A DNA stretch of 64,000 bases, taken from positions 41,994-105,993 of the forward strand of contig DFHF01000061.1 of NCBI GenBank assembly GCA_002371825.1, given 5' to 3'. Positions within the stretch are counted from its first letter, which is position 1. Each line of letters begins with the position of its first letter. The notes under the pieces are model-generated. The model ran no database searches, was not told where the DNA came from, and worked only from the letters and a program-made list of their open reading frames with translations. Origin of the DNA: Ruminococcus flavefaciens (GTDB lineage Bacteria > Bacillota > Clostridia > Oscillospirales > Ruminococcaceae). The translations under genes and the position numbers were made by a program. Positions 52,654 through 61,926 of the stretch are shown here, one piece after another.

Positions 52654-53592
52654 TCAGTTAAAAGACATAGCTCCGGAATTCTCCATGCTCTTGAGGAGAG
52701 TGAACCGGGCTTCGTCACGACATTCGGGTTTAGCCATATAGTACATATAGGTTTCAAGCACGTTGAGCGGGCTTGCAGTACGGCCTTCTATCTTGAACTG
52801 TTCAAATCCCATAGGCACATACTTATTCCATATATCATCGGGAGTGATATGTGTGCGGAGGTCTCTTATATCGAAGATGCCACGCTGTGAATAAGGACAG
52901 GCACGGAAGTTCTTCGGGTCATATTTTGCAACATCGAAGGGAAGATTAGGATGCTTCTTTATATGCTCACAGTAGGCTATCTGCTGCTCTCCGATAGACT
53001 TATAGTGCTCAAGACGCCTCGGGCAGTTAGGCTCACAGCAGGCATTGACCAGGAATTCTATATCCTTTTTTCTGGGAAGCTTTTCAAGGATGTCGAAACG
53101 GTTGTTGAAATCGTAGTCGATAACAACGATATGATAATCCTTTTCAAGCTCTGCAAGGAGAGCCTCTTCGGTATCAAGTCTCTTGCAGGTAGAGCTTGTC
53201 AGCTTGAACTTCGGATAGTTTCTTCTGAGATAGTCCTCAAGCAGAGGAGAAGCAACTATAGCCTCATTCAGGCCGTTGTTGGAAAGGTTGAGGACCATGT
53301 TGCAGCGGTCATCACTGAGGTGCTTTTTCTCCAGCATCATATTTGTGAAGGTATATCTCAGCGGTATTCCACGGTCATTGAAGGTCTTTATGACGCTCTT
53401 TATAAAATTTTTGTCAGTCATTCCGCCCTGAGTTCTTCCGCCGTTCCAAAGACATGGGGGGAAAACTCCGTAGAATGAAGCTATCTCAACACCTTCACGG
53501 AAAAAATCCGGGCGGTGCTTCAGCATTTCTGCAAAAAGATAATTCAGCTTGAAATTGCCTGAGAAGTCAGGCAGATGAAAACGTACTCTCAT
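52654..53592 (-). CDS. U32-like protein, paralogue A
   Basis: A 312-residue protein closely similar to the following gene over its full length. It keeps STCKR, NACCEPNC, ACPYSQRGIFDIRDL and PECRDEAR. It lies 10 bp after hydE. The cysteine pattern and barrel-like repeats suggest an Fe-S-dependent enzyme such as a hydroxylase or lyase of the U32 superfamily; no named family is recognised. Confidence 0.65.
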   Translation of the reverse strand: MRVRFHLPDFSGNFKLNYLFAEMLKHRPDFFREGVEIASFYGVFPPCLWNGGRTQGGMTDKNFIKSVIKTFNDRGIPLRYTFTNMMLEKKHLSDDRCNMVLNLSNNGLNEAIVASPLLEDYLRRNYPKFKLTSSTCKRLDTEEALLAELEKDYHIVVIDYDFNNRFDILEKLPRKKDIEFLVNACCEPNCPRRLEHYKSIGEQQIAYCEHIKKHPNLPFDVAKYDPKNFRACPYSQRGIFDIRDLRTHITPDDIWNKYVPMGFEQFKIEGRTASPLNVLETYMYYMAKPECRDEARFTLLKSMENSGAMSFN

Positions 53593-53602
53593 GTTCAGCT
53601 CC

Positions 53603-54652
53603 TTATGTCGGTATTGTATTTACGAAGTCGCCTCGTTCATTGGCGACGGTATAGCCTGCTGATTCAATACGGCGCTGGAGACATCCACGGCATTCCGCCG
53701 CCTCTTCACCGGTGCATATCTTATTATCGTACAGGTCATATTTTTTTCTCACTTTTACGGGCGAGAGATTCGGCATTACTACATTGCAGCCTGTCATAAG
53801 TCCCAGCTCACGTCCGTTGGGAGCAATAGTACCCAGAGCTGTAGTGGCAGGAAGAAGCACATTTGGGAACAGCAGACGCAGTATACCCAGTAATCTCAGG
53901 GTAAGTTCAAGAGTGCCTCTTTTTTCATCAGCAAAGGGAGTGCTGTGGTGTGGGACGAAGGGGCCGATGCCTATCATCTGGGGACGGAGCTCCTGAAGGA
54001 AGCGCAGGTCTGCTATTATATCATCAGTGGTCTGAAAAGGAGCTCCCACCATGAAGCCTGCACCTACCTGATAACCCAGTTCACGGAGCGCAAAAAGACA
54101 TTCCTTGCGGTTGCGGAGGCTCATTTCAGAGGGATGAAGCTTCTTATAGAGCTCCTCCGAGGCAGCCTCGTGTCTGAGGAGGTAGCGGTCAGCACCGGCC
54201 TCCTTCATGCGCTTGTAGCTCTCATAGGACCGTTCTCCCAGAGAAAGGGTTATGGCACAGTCGGGATATTTCTCCCTTATCTCGGCAATGAGCGGCACTA
54301 TGACCTCGTCTGAGAAATACATATCCTCTCCGCCCTGCATTACAAAGGTACGGAAGCCCAGCTCATAGCCGTTTTCACAGCAGGCGAGGATATCCTCACG
54401 GCTCAGGCGGTAGCGGTCAGCGTCCCTGTTGCTGCGTCTGATGCCGCAGTACAGACAGTCGTTCCTGCAATAGGATGATATTTCGATAAGTCCTCGCAGA
54501 AATACCTTGTCTCCATAGAATTTTCTTCTTGTTTCGTCTGCATATTTTTTCAGCAGTTCAGCGGCAGCTTTATCATCTGTTTCAATGAGGAGTTTCAGCT
54601 CCCCGTCAGAAAGGTCTCCGGTCTGATGAAGTTTTGATACGATCTCTGTCAT
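53603..54652 (-). CDS. hydE: [FeFe]-hydrogenase maturase HydE (radical SAM)
   Basis: A 349-residue radical SAM enzyme with CX3CX2C at Cys62, Cys66, Cys69 in YCRNDCLYCG, preceded by the HydE-typical FLRGLIEISS, and with MQGGEDMYF and GIGPFVPHHSTPF. HydE helps build the H-cluster of [FeFe] hydrogenases. Its C-terminal part has further cysteines (CTGEEAAECRGCLQRR). HydF and HydG are not in the window. It starts 1 bp after nadA. Confidence 0.9.
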   Translation of the reverse strand: MTEIVSKLHQTGDLSDGELKLLIETDDKAAAELLKKYADETRRKFYGDKVFLRGLIEISSYCRNDCLYCGIRRSNRDADRYRLSREDILACCENGYELGFRTFVMQGGEDMYFSDEVIVPLIAEIREKYPDCAITLSLGERSYESYKRMKEAGADRYLLRHEAASEELYKKLHPSEMSLRNRKECLFALRELGYQVGAGFMVGAPFQTTDDIIADLRFLQELRPQMIGIGPFVPHHSTPFADEKRGTLELTLRLLGILRLLFPNVLLPATTALGTIAPNGRELGLMTGCNVVMPNLSPVKVRKKYDLYDNKICTGEEAAECRGCLQRRIESAGYTVANERGDFVNTIPT

Positions 54653-54653
54653 G

Positions 54654-55586
54654 TCAGCCGCCGAGCCTTATCATTTCGTCGATGCATTTTCTTGCCTGAG
54701 CGATAAGCTCGTCATCCATGAGTATCTCAAAGGCCTCGCCGTTTTTTCCGGCTATGCCGAGAAGTGAACGGTATACATCGGGGAGGGTGGTTATCTTCAT
54801 GTTATGACACATGATATCCTTGGTTACGGGATAGAATCTCTTTTCCGGACATTCGTACTGAAGGTGCTCTGCGATAGAAGTCTCAGTACCGATAATGAAC
54901 TCCTTTTCGCCGGATTTTCTTGCGTAGTCCATTATTCCGGAGGTAGAGCCCACATAGTCTGCAAGAGCTGTTACCTTGGGCTGACATTCAGGATGCACCA
55001 GGAAAAGTGCATCGGGATGTTCTTCCTTTGCCTTCATTACCTCAGCGACAGTTACCCTTGCATGGGTAGGACATCCGCCCTGAAGGAGCTTTATATCCTT
55101 TTCGGGACAGTTTTTCTTTACATAGTCTCCGAGATTGCAGTCCGGGATGAAGAGTATCTTTTCAGCATCAAGAGCTCTGACTATCTTCAATGCGCTTGAA
55201 GAAGTAACACAGACATCACATACGGTCTTAAGTGAAGCAGTGGTATTGATATAGGCCACAACTGTTCTGTCAGGCTCGGCTTCACGGAGTGCAGATATCA
55301 TTTCCTTGTCCATCTGCTCTGCCATGGGACAGCCTGCCTCCTTGTTGGCCAGGAACACTCTTTTCTGGGGAGACAGCATTTTAGCTGTCTCTGCCATGAA
55401 GTGTACTCCGCAGAAGAGGATATTCTTTGCGTCTGTTTTAGTTGCGTCAACACTGAGCTTGTAGCTGTCGCCGGTAAAGTCGGCTATCTCCACTATCTCC
55501 CTTGCCTGATAGCTGTGGGCAAGGATAGCGGTATCAGTCTCTTTTTTGAGCTTGAGGACTGCCTCCTGTAATTCATGTACGTTCAT
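54654..55586 (-). CDS. nadA: Quinolinate synthase A
   Basis: A 310-residue NadA, short form. The three cluster cysteines are Cys86 (EAGCPMA), Cys172 (QGGCPTH) and Cys260 (IMCHNMK); AHSYQAREI and DFTGDSYKLS bind substrate. It condenses iminoaspartate with dihydroxyacetone phosphate to quinolinate for NAD synthesis. nadB and nadC are not adjacent, which is unusual; it sits between ridA and hydE. Confidence 0.95.
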   Translation of the reverse strand: MNVHELQEAVLKLKKETDTAILAHSYQAREIVEIADFTGDSYKLSVDATKTDAKNILFCGVHFMAETAKMLSPQKRVFLANKEAGCPMAEQMDKEMISALREAEPDRTVVAYINTTASLKTVCDVCVTSSSALKIVRALDAEKILFIPDCNLGDYVKKNCPEKDIKLLQGGCPTHARVTVAEVMKAKEEHPDALFLVHPECQPKVTALADYVGSTSGIMDYARKSGEKEFIIGTETSIAEHLQYECPEKRFYPVTKDIMCHNMKITTLPDVYRSLLGIAGKNGEAFEILMDDELIAQARKCIDEMIRLGG

Positions 55587-55600
55587 GATTAACCTCCTGT

Positions 55601-55978
55601 TTACAGACTGCTTTCTGCGATAACTTCAACTTCCACCAATACATTTTTTGGAAGTGTCTTTACAGCGACACAGCTTCTTGCCGGAAGATTTGTAAAGTAT
55701 TTCGCATAAACTTCATTGAACTTTGCAAAGTCATTCATATCAGCGAGAAAACAGGTCGTCTTGACAGCTTTTTCAAATGATGAGCCTGCTGTAAGAAGGA
55801 TCTGGCCAAGATTCTTCATGACCTGTTCTGTCTGTTCTTCGATAGTCTCAGCCCTTACGGAATTTGTAAGGGGGTCAATGGCTATCTGTCCGCTTGTATA
55901 TACCATTCCGTTTGAAACTACTGCCTGTGAATATGGTCCCACTGCTGCGGGAGCTTTTTCTGTATGTATCTTTATCAT
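55601..55978 (-). CDS. RidA-family enamine/imine deaminase
   Basis: A 125-residue YjgF/RidA protein of normal length with AVGPYSQAVVSNGMVYTSGQ, the conserved Arg in LPARSCVAVKTLP, and the terminal EVEVIA. RidA hydrolyses reactive enamine/imine intermediates. Next to nadA, whose substrate iminoaspartate is itself an unstable imine, the pairing may protect or tune that step. Confidence 0.93.
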   Translation of the reverse strand: MIKIHTEKAPAAVGPYSQAVVSNGMVYTSGQIAIDPLTNSVRAETIEEQTEQVMKNLGQILLTAGSSFEKAVKTTCFLADMNDFAKFNEVYAKYFTNLPARSCVAVKTLPKNVLVEVEVIAESSL

Positions 55979-55997
55979 TGAAGATACCTCCTTTTAA

Positions 55998-57125
55998 TTA
56001 GTCTTCACGGTCGAAATCAAACGATACATGAGCTGATTCTGATGTGTCATCAGTAACATAAACTGTTATTGAGCCTGTTTCTGTCGTTTCTCCGTTGATA
56101 GTCCATGATGATACGCTGTACGTTACAAGAGCGGCACCGGAGTATTCCTCAGAGGATACGTCAAGACCGATACCATGTTTGTAGTCTTTAAGTGAGAATC
56201 CGCTGCCCTCAACGCTGAATACACCTTCGTCACTGTCAAAGCTGTCGGGACCGAATTCCTGCACCTCAAGCTGATAGTCCCTGCCGTCAAAGTGGAGGAC
56301 ACCGTCCTCGGAGATCGTAACAGGATCGTCCTCAAATATCTTTTTAACTTCATCACTGTAAGGGTCTGCGTATCTTTCGATAGTGTGAGCGTATGTGTTA
56401 TTCATTCCGCCGCGGTATTTATAGCTTCCGGCAACGGATTTGAGAGCCTTAGCCTTTTCATCATCTGTCAGCGGGTCTTTATAGTTCTTTTCAGGTTTAT
56501 CTGTGTCGAGTGATATTGCTACAGTTGAGGACTTGCTGCCCTTTTTGCTGTATCTGAGTGTGAGATCGATATAGGCATCCAAAACATTGCCGTTTGAGTC
56601 CATTACATCGAAGTCTGATTCGATCGGCTCTTCATTGTACTCAAGTACGGCAAAACCTTCATAGCCTTTTGAAGCAACGTAATATTGCTGCTCATAATCC
56701 TGAAGAGAGAATCCGCTGCCTTCAATACTGAACAACATATCTTTGTCCTCGATCTTCTGGGCTAAGAGCTGGTATTCTTTTCCGTCAATGCTGATGATAC
56801 CCTCTTTAGAGATAGTTATTCCTTCTTCGTTGATTTTGTCCTGATATGCATACATATCCTCAAATTCTCCGGTTTCATTTCCGCTTGTGCCGTATCCGGT
56901 CATATAATATGAGCCGGCGATCTTCTCAAATGCTTTGGCTTCTTCCTCTGCACTGATGTCGCTGTTTCTTTCGTCATCGGTGCTGATGTCGCTGCCGGAC
57001 TCTTTTTCTGATGAAGCAGAGCTGCTTTTGCTGTTCTTCTTTTCAGAGCTGCTGTCCTTATCCCCACAGGCAGCAAGAGAAGCGGTGAGTGTGAGTGCGC
57101 ATAATGCGGCTAATAATTTTTTCAT
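55998..57125 (-). CDS. Lipoprotein with two tandem beta domains
   Basis: A 375-residue lipoprotein (lipobox SLAAC, Cys20) with a Ser/Glu/Asp linker and two similar domains (about residues 65-220 and 225-375). Repeated elements include FEKIAGSYY / LKSVAGSYK, ITISKEGIISIDGKEYQL / VTISEDGVLHFDGRDYQL, and FSIEGSGFSLQDY / FSVEGSGFSLKDY. It is membrane-anchored outside the cell; the domain family is not recognised. It heads an operon with ridA and nadA 19 bp downstream. Confidence 0.7.
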   Translation of the reverse strand: MKKLLAALCALTLTASLAACGDKDSSSEKKNSKSSSASSEKESGSDISTDDERNSDISAEEEAKAFEKIAGSYYMTGYGTSGNETGEFEDMYAYQDKINEEGITISKEGIISIDGKEYQLLAQKIEDKDMLFSIEGSGFSLQDYEQQYYVASKGYEGFAVLEYNEEPIESDFDVMDSNGNVLDAYIDLTLRYSKKGSKSSTVAISLDTDKPEKNYKDPLTDDEKAKALKSVAGSYKYRGGMNNTYAHTIERYADPYSDEVKKIFEDDPVTISEDGVLHFDGRDYQLEVQEFGPDSFDSDEGVFSVEGSGFSLKDYKHGIGLDVSSEEYSGAALVTYSVSSWTINGETTETGSITVYVTDDTSESAHVSFDFDRED

Positions 57126-57233
57126 GGTTATCCTCCAATATATATGATTTTTTAAGTCATCCCGTGAGAACAGGTCTCCGGTACTGACTGAATAAACAAT
57201 AGCATAAATATCATTAAGAAATATTTAAGCAGC

Positions 57234-58430
57234 TTACATCTCGCTGAGAAGCTGATGTACGAATTGTTTTGCAGTTCTTGGTGAGCGACCGTTACCTGAA
57301 GAGATAGCAAACTGCTCTGCCCTGAGAGCAAGCTCCTCTTCCGGAAGGTCTATGCCGCTGTTTCTTGCAAGCTCTGCGGCAATGGCAGTATAGCTTTTTT
57401 TATCCGGGCGGCTGAAATTCACTCTTAGTCCGAAACGGGCTGAAAGTGAAAGAGTCTCCTGCATGGTATCGTTCCGGTGGATATCGTCTCCCTCACGGTC
57501 CGAGAAGGATTCACGGACAAGATGTCGGCGGTTGCTTGTGGCATATATCACCGTGTTTTTGGCTCTTGCCGAAACAGAGCCCTCCAGCATGGCTTTAAGT
57601 GCACCGAAGCAGTCCTCTCCGGAGGTGAATGAGAGATCATCGATGAAGATGATGAATTTCAGCGGATTCTCACAGATCTGGGCTATTATCTCAGGAATAT
57701 CCCGGAGCTGTTCTTTTGTCATTTCGATAAGTCTCAGCCCACGGTCAGCATATTCGTTGACAATTGCCTTTACTGTTGAGGATTTTCCTGTACCTGCGTC
57801 GCCGTAGAGAAGTACGTTCTGAGCAGGTTTTCCGTTCAGAAGAGCAAGGGTGTTGTCTACAACAGCCCTGCGCTCCCTCTCATATCCGTAAAGCTCAGAA
57901 AGCTTCTGCGGGTCAGGGAATTTTACCGGGACTATATCCCCGTCCCTGACGCTGAACATTTTATGTCTTGCAAATTTACCATAACCGAATTTGCCTATGA
58001 GCTGTACTCTTTCCATATAGCTGCCGATTATATCCACCGGAGTATTCTCCCAGCGGGGGATATAGTTATCATACTCCATATCGTCAGTGAAATCCTCCGG
58101 AGTCAGCTCAGAGAGCTCCTGTATGAATTTCAGCTCATGCATCAGGCACTCCTGTACAGGGACAGGCGGAGTTTTTCCCTTTGCAGAATCAGTCACATAG
58201 ATATTCTCGTCCTCAAGAGTGATCTTCAGCAGGTATTCTGCAATATCGGCAGTGCCGCTGCTGTAGAGCTCGCTTACGAAATCTGAGTAGTCAGCCATGA
58301 AGTTTGGCTGGTCCTCGCTGTCTGAGCCGAGAAGCACCATAAGTCTGCGGAAACACTCATGCTGAGCGAGGCCTCTGAATATCACCAGAAGGTCACGCTT
58401 GCGGCAGAGTGCCTGTATTTTTGGATTCAT
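57234..58430 (-). CDS. DUF815 AAA-type ATPase
   Basis: A 398-residue protein. Residues about 1-190 are helical; the ATPase part has Walker A YGDAGTGKSS, Walker B FIIFIDDLSF, and the sensor segment VIYATSNRRHLV, then SLSARFGLRVNF, as in the DUF815 family. Members are predicted chaperone-like ATPases with no settled function. It starts 3 bp after leuB, so it is co-transcribed with leucine genes. Confidence 0.85.
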   Translation of the reverse strand: MNPKIQALCRKRDLLVIFRGLAQHECFRRLMVLLGSDSEDQPNFMADYSDFVSELYSSGTADIAEYLLKITLEDENIYVTDSAKGKTPPVPVQECLMHELKFIQELSELTPEDFTDDMEYDNYIPRWENTPVDIIGSYMERVQLIGKFGYGKFARHKMFSVRDGDIVPVKFPDPQKLSELYGYERERRAVVDNTLALLNGKPAQNVLLYGDAGTGKSSTVKAIVNEYADRGLRLIEMTKEQLRDIPEIIAQICENPLKFIIFIDDLSFTSGEDCFGALKAMLEGSVSARAKNTVIYATSNRRHLVRESFSDREGDDIHRNDTMQETLSLSARFGLRVNFSRPDKKSYTAIAAELARNSGIDLPEEELALRAEQFAISSGNGRSPRTAKQFVHQLLSEM

Positions 58431-58433
58431 CTG

Positions 58434-59507
58434 TCAAAGCACCTCGATTATCTTTTCTGTCATTTCGGTACAGGTCAGGGGAGTTCCCTCTGAGCTGCCC
58501 ATAAGGTCGGCGGTGCGGTGACCTGCGTCAAGCACCTTGTCAACAGCATTTTCTATAGCATCGGCCTCAGCTGAAAGTCCGAAGGAATAGCGGAGCATCA
58601 TAGCTCCCGAGAGTATAGTTGCTATGGGATTAGCCTTGTTCTGGCCGGCAATATCCGGTGCAGAGCCGTGTATGGGCTCATACATACCCCTTGATGTTTC
58701 TCCCAGCGAAGCGGAAGCAAGCATTCCTATGGAGCCGGTTATCTGTGAGGACTCATCGGAGAGGATGTCTCCGAACATATTGGATGTGACTATAACGTCG
58801 AACTGCTTAGGGTCACGGACAAGCTGCATGGCGGCATTGTCCACGAACATATCGCTGTATTCCACCTCCGGATACTCCTCTGCAAGGCGGTGCATCGTCT
58901 TTCTCCAGAGCCTTGAGGATTCAAGGACATTGGCCTTGTCGATACTGCAGACACGCTTGCTGCGCTTCATGGCGGTCCCGAAGGCCACACGGCCTATCCG
59001 CTCTATCTCAGTTACGCTGTAGGCCTCGGTATCATAGGCCTCCTGTCCGTATTTTCCGTTACGGTATCCACGGTCTCCGAAGTAAATACCGCCTGTAAGC
59101 TCACGGACTATCATGATGTCGAAGCCCTTACCCACTATCTCGTCCTTCAGGGGAGATGCAGCTCTCAGAGCCGGATAGAGCTTTGCAGGGCGGAGATTTG
59201 TGAAGAGCCCCAGTGCTGAGCGTATGCCCAGAAGCGCCTTTTCCGGACGGTTATTGCCGGGCTGGTCATCCCACTTGGGACCTCCTACTGCCCCGAGAAG
59301 AACACTGTCGCTGGCAAGGCAGCCGTCAACGGTCTCCTGTGGGAGCGGTATCCCGGTCTCGTCAATGGCACAGCCGCCGATGAGGTAAGGTGTGAAGCTG
59401 AATTTATGTCCGAACTTAGCTGCCGTTTTTTCAAGTACTGCAACGGCACTGTCCACTATCTCAGGACCTATGCCGTCGCCTTTCAGTAAGGCTATATTTA
59501 ATTCCAT
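58434..59507 (-). CDS. leuB: 3-isopropylmalate dehydrogenase
   Basis: A 357-residue dehydrogenase with LLKGDGIGPEIV, the substrate-binding Arg/Tyr segments IRSALGLFTNLRP and VRELTGGIYFG, catalytic Lys in SIDKANVLESS and the metal Asp in VTSNMFGDILSD. It oxidises and decarboxylates 3-isopropylmalate to 2-ketoisocaproate using NAD. It follows leuD by 12 bp. Confidence 0.96.
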   Translation of the reverse strand: MELNIALLKGDGIGPEIVDSAVAVLEKTAAKFGHKFSFTPYLIGGCAIDETGIPLPQETVDGCLASDSVLLGAVGGPKWDDQPGNNRPEKALLGIRSALGLFTNLRPAKLYPALRAASPLKDEIVGKGFDIMIVRELTGGIYFGDRGYRNGKYGQEAYDTEAYSVTEIERIGRVAFGTAMKRSKRVCSIDKANVLESSRLWRKTMHRLAEEYPEVEYSDMFVDNAAMQLVRDPKQFDVIVTSNMFGDILSDESSQITGSIGMLASASLGETSRGMYEPIHGSAPDIAGQNKANPIATILSGAMMLRYSFGLSAEADAIENAVDKVLDAGHRTADLMGSSEGTPLTCTEMTEKIIEVL

Positions 59508-59519
59508 AAAAGTACCTCT

Positions 59520-60014
59520 TTACCTTATAACGCCTCTGGCTATGGACTCCATAAGTCCGCCGTTTTCTATTATTTTCTGTACAAACTCAGGGAAGGGAGC
59601 GGTTTTGAACTCCCGGCCTGTAGTAAGGTCACGGATAACACCGTTATCCAGGTCTGCCTCCACTTTATCTCCCTCGGCAATGGCCTCGGCGGCCTCAGGA
59701 CATTCCACGATAGCCAGTCCTATGTTTATAGAGTTGCGGTAGAATATGCGGGCGAAGCTCTTGGCTATGACCAGCGAAACTCCGCTTGCCTTTATGGCTA
59801 TGGGAGCGTGTTCACGGGATGAGCCGCAGCCGAAATTCCAGCCGGCAGCGATAATGTCTCCCTGCTGTACACGGCTGACGAAGGTCTTGTCGATATCCTC
59901 CATACAGTGAGATGCCAGCTCTGCGTGGTCACTGGTGTTGAGATATCTTGCCGGGATGATAACGTCAGTATCGATGTTGTCGCCGTATTTGATGATATTT
60001 CCGGTGTATTTCAT
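59520..60014 (-). CDS. leuD: 3-isopropylmalate dehydratase small subunit
   Basis: A 164-residue swivel-domain subunit: NIDTDVIIPARYLNTSD, FGCGSSREHAPIAIK, SFARIFYRNSINIGL. It joins LeuC to isomerise 2- to 3-isopropylmalate. Its ATG overlaps the leuC stop by 4 bp (ATGA at 60,011-60,014), so this start is preferred to an upstream GTG. Confidence 0.95.
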   Translation of the reverse strand: MKYTGNIIKYGDNIDTDVIIPARYLNTSDHAELASHCMEDIDKTFVSRVQQGDIIAAGWNFGCGSSREHAPIAIKASGVSLVIAKSFARIFYRNSINIGLAIVECPEAAEAIAEGDKVEADLDNGVIRDLTTGREFKTAPFPEFVQKIIENGGLMESIARGVIR

Positions 60015-61279
60015 TTCTCCATTACCTCCCACGGACTTGTTATCCTGCCTGTCAGAGCGCTTGCTGCCGCTGTGGTAGGGCTTGCGAGATATACTTCTGA
60101 TTCAACATGACCCATACGTCCAACGAAGTTGCGGTTGGTGGTGGTGACAGCTCTTTCTCCTGCGGCAAGTATTCCCATATGTCCTCCGAGACATGGGCCG
60201 CAGGTGGGAGTTGAAACAACAGCTCCTGCCTCGATGAAGACCTTCAGCAGGCCTTCCTCCATAGCATCAAGGTATACCTGCTGTGTGGCCGGGATGACGA
60301 TCACTCTGACATTTTTTGCGGCCCTGCGTCCTCTGAGTATCTCAGCGGCAGTGCGGAGGTCCTCGATGCGGCCGTTAGTGCAGGAGCCTATGACTACCTG
60401 GTCTATCCTTATTTCACCTATCTCACTGAAAGTCCTTGCGTTTCCGGGAAGGTGAGGGAAGGCCACAGTAGGCTCTATCTCAGAGAGGTCGATATTTATC
60501 ACCTCATCGTACTCAGCGTCAGGGTCGGCGGAGTAAACTTTAGGCTCTGCGCCGCTATGTTCACGGATGTAGCTGAGGGTCGTATCGTCCACTTCAAAAA
60601 TACCGTTCTTTGCACCGGCCTCAATGGCCATATTCGCAATGCAGAGACGGTCGTCCATAGAAAGTGAGGAAAGTCCCTCTCCGGTGAATTCCATTGACTT
60701 GTACAGTGCTCCGTCCACACCTATCTTTCCTATGATATGGAGGATAACATCCTTGCCCGAAACATACTTCCGGAGCTTTCCTGTCAGCACGAATTTAATT
60801 GCAGAGGGCACCTTGAACCAGGCCTTGCCGACAGCCATTCCGCAGGCCATATCCGTAGAGCCGACACCGGTGGAGAATGCTCCCAGTGCACCATAGGTGC
60901 AGGTGTGGGAGTCAGCTCCTATCACTAAATTTCCGGCTGTGACAAGACCTTTTTCCGGAAGAAGAGCGTGTTCGATGCCCATTTCGCCAACGTCATAGAA
61001 ATGGGTTATGTTCTTCTCACCGCAGAAGTCACGGCACATACGGCACTGCTCAGCGGCTTTTATGTCCTTATTCGGAGCAAAGTGGTCCATTACCATTGTG
61101 ACCTTATTATTGTCAAACACGCTGTCCTTGCCGAGCTTTGCAAACTCCTTGATAGCTACCGGTGAGGTGATATCGTTGCCGAGGACAAGGTCAAGGTCAG
61201 CAAGGATAAGCTGTCCTGACTGAACTGATTCAAGTCCTGCATGAGCTGCAAGAATCTTCTGGGTCATAGTCATTGCCAT
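60011..61279 (-). CDS. leuC: 3-isopropylmalate dehydratase large subunit
   Basis: A 422-residue aconitase-family subunit with the [4Fe-4S] cysteines in GSCTNGRIED and TCGPCLGG. Size fits the shorter LeuC of Clostridia and archaea (homoaconitase-like), which pairs with the 164-residue LeuD. ATG 61279 lies 9 bp after AAAAGGA. Confidence 0.95.
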   Translation of the reverse strand: MAMTMTQKILAAHAGLESVQSGQLILADLDLVLGNDITSPVAIKEFAKLGKDSVFDNNKVTMVMDHFAPNKDIKAAEQCRMCRDFCGEKNITHFYDVGEMGIEHALLPEKGLVTAGNLVIGADSHTCTYGALGAFSTGVGSTDMACGMAVGKAWFKVPSAIKFVLTGKLRKYVSGKDVILHIIGKIGVDGALYKSMEFTGEGLSSLSMDDRLCIANMAIEAGAKNGIFEVDDTTLSYIREHSGAEPKVYSADPDAEYDEVINIDLSEIEPTVAFPHLPGNARTFSEIGEIRIDQVVIGSCTNGRIEDLRTAAEILRGRRAAKNVRVIVIPATQQVYLDAMEEGLLKVFIEAGAVVSTPTCGPCLGGHMGILAAGERAVTTTNRNFVGRMGHVESEVYLASPTTAAASALTGRITSPWEVMEK

Positions 61280-61299
61280 AATTATCATTCCTTTTAGTG

Positions 61300-61344
61300 A
61301 AATAACAGGAGGCGGCCTGGTAATTCCAGTCTGACCGGTTATTT
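61300..61344 (-). promoter_or_regulatory. Hairpin between the GNAT gene and leuC
   Basis: AAATAAC (61300-61306 and its partner GTTATTT at 61338-61344) encloses CTGG/CCAG (61317-61329). It spans the GNAT stop and has no T tail on the minus strand, so read-through control or RNA processing is more likely than full termination. Confidence 0.35.
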
Positions 61345-61908
61345 ATTTTTTATATCATTATAGTTTACGACCTCGGGCTGATTGCTGAAATGATTCCCTA
61401 TCATCTTTTCAGCCCATACCATGTCATACCATCTGCCGAATTTGTAGCCGCATTTGTGGAACTGTCCCACATTTTCATATCCCATGCGCCTGTGGAAGCC
61501 TATGCTGTTTCTGGTGAGGTATTCGTCCTCTTCCTCGGGTACTGCTATGCAGGCATAAAGATTGGTTATCCCCATTCTGGAGAGTATTTTTTCCAGTTCA
61601 TTGTAAAGCATACTGCCTATACCGCAGTTCTGGTAGTTCTTATCTGCATATACAGCCAGCTCAGCAGCCCAGTCATAGGCTCTGCGCTCCTTGAAGGGGC
61701 CTGCGTAGGCATAGCCCACCGGTACTCCGTCTGTTTCGGCAACTATGAACGGGTATCTGGTGAGGGTCTCCTTTATCCTGTTACGGAATTCCTCCTCAGA
61801 GGGAACGTCGTACTCAAATGTTACGGCAGTATTCTTTATGTAATAGGCATATATCTTCAGCAGAGACGCAGCGTCTTCCGGCACAGCCTGTCTTATCAGC
61901 ACTTTCAT
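61339..61908 (-). CDS. GNAT N-acetyltransferase (phosphinothricin-acetyltransferase-like)
   Basis: A 189-residue acetyltransferase resembling PAT/YwnH: IRQAVPEDAASLLKIYAYYI, VGYAYAGPFKERRAYDW, acetyl-CoA-binding NCGIGSMLYNELE, and HRRMGYENVGQFHKCGYKFG. It would transfer acetyl from acetyl-CoA to a small amine. Its position between ilvD and leuC makes it part of the branched-chain operon; the substrate is unknown. Confidence 0.87.
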   Translation of the reverse strand: MKVLIRQAVPEDAASLLKIYAYYIKNTAVTFEYDVPSEEEFRNRIKETLTRYPFIVAETDGVPVGYAYAGPFKERRAYDWAAELAVYADKNYQNCGIGSMLYNELEKILSRMGITNLYACIAVPEEEDEYLTRNSIGFHRRMGYENVGQFHKCGYKFGRWYDMVWAEKMIGNHFSNQPEVVNYNDIKNK

Positions 61909-61926
61909 ATATCTGTTCCTCCGGTA

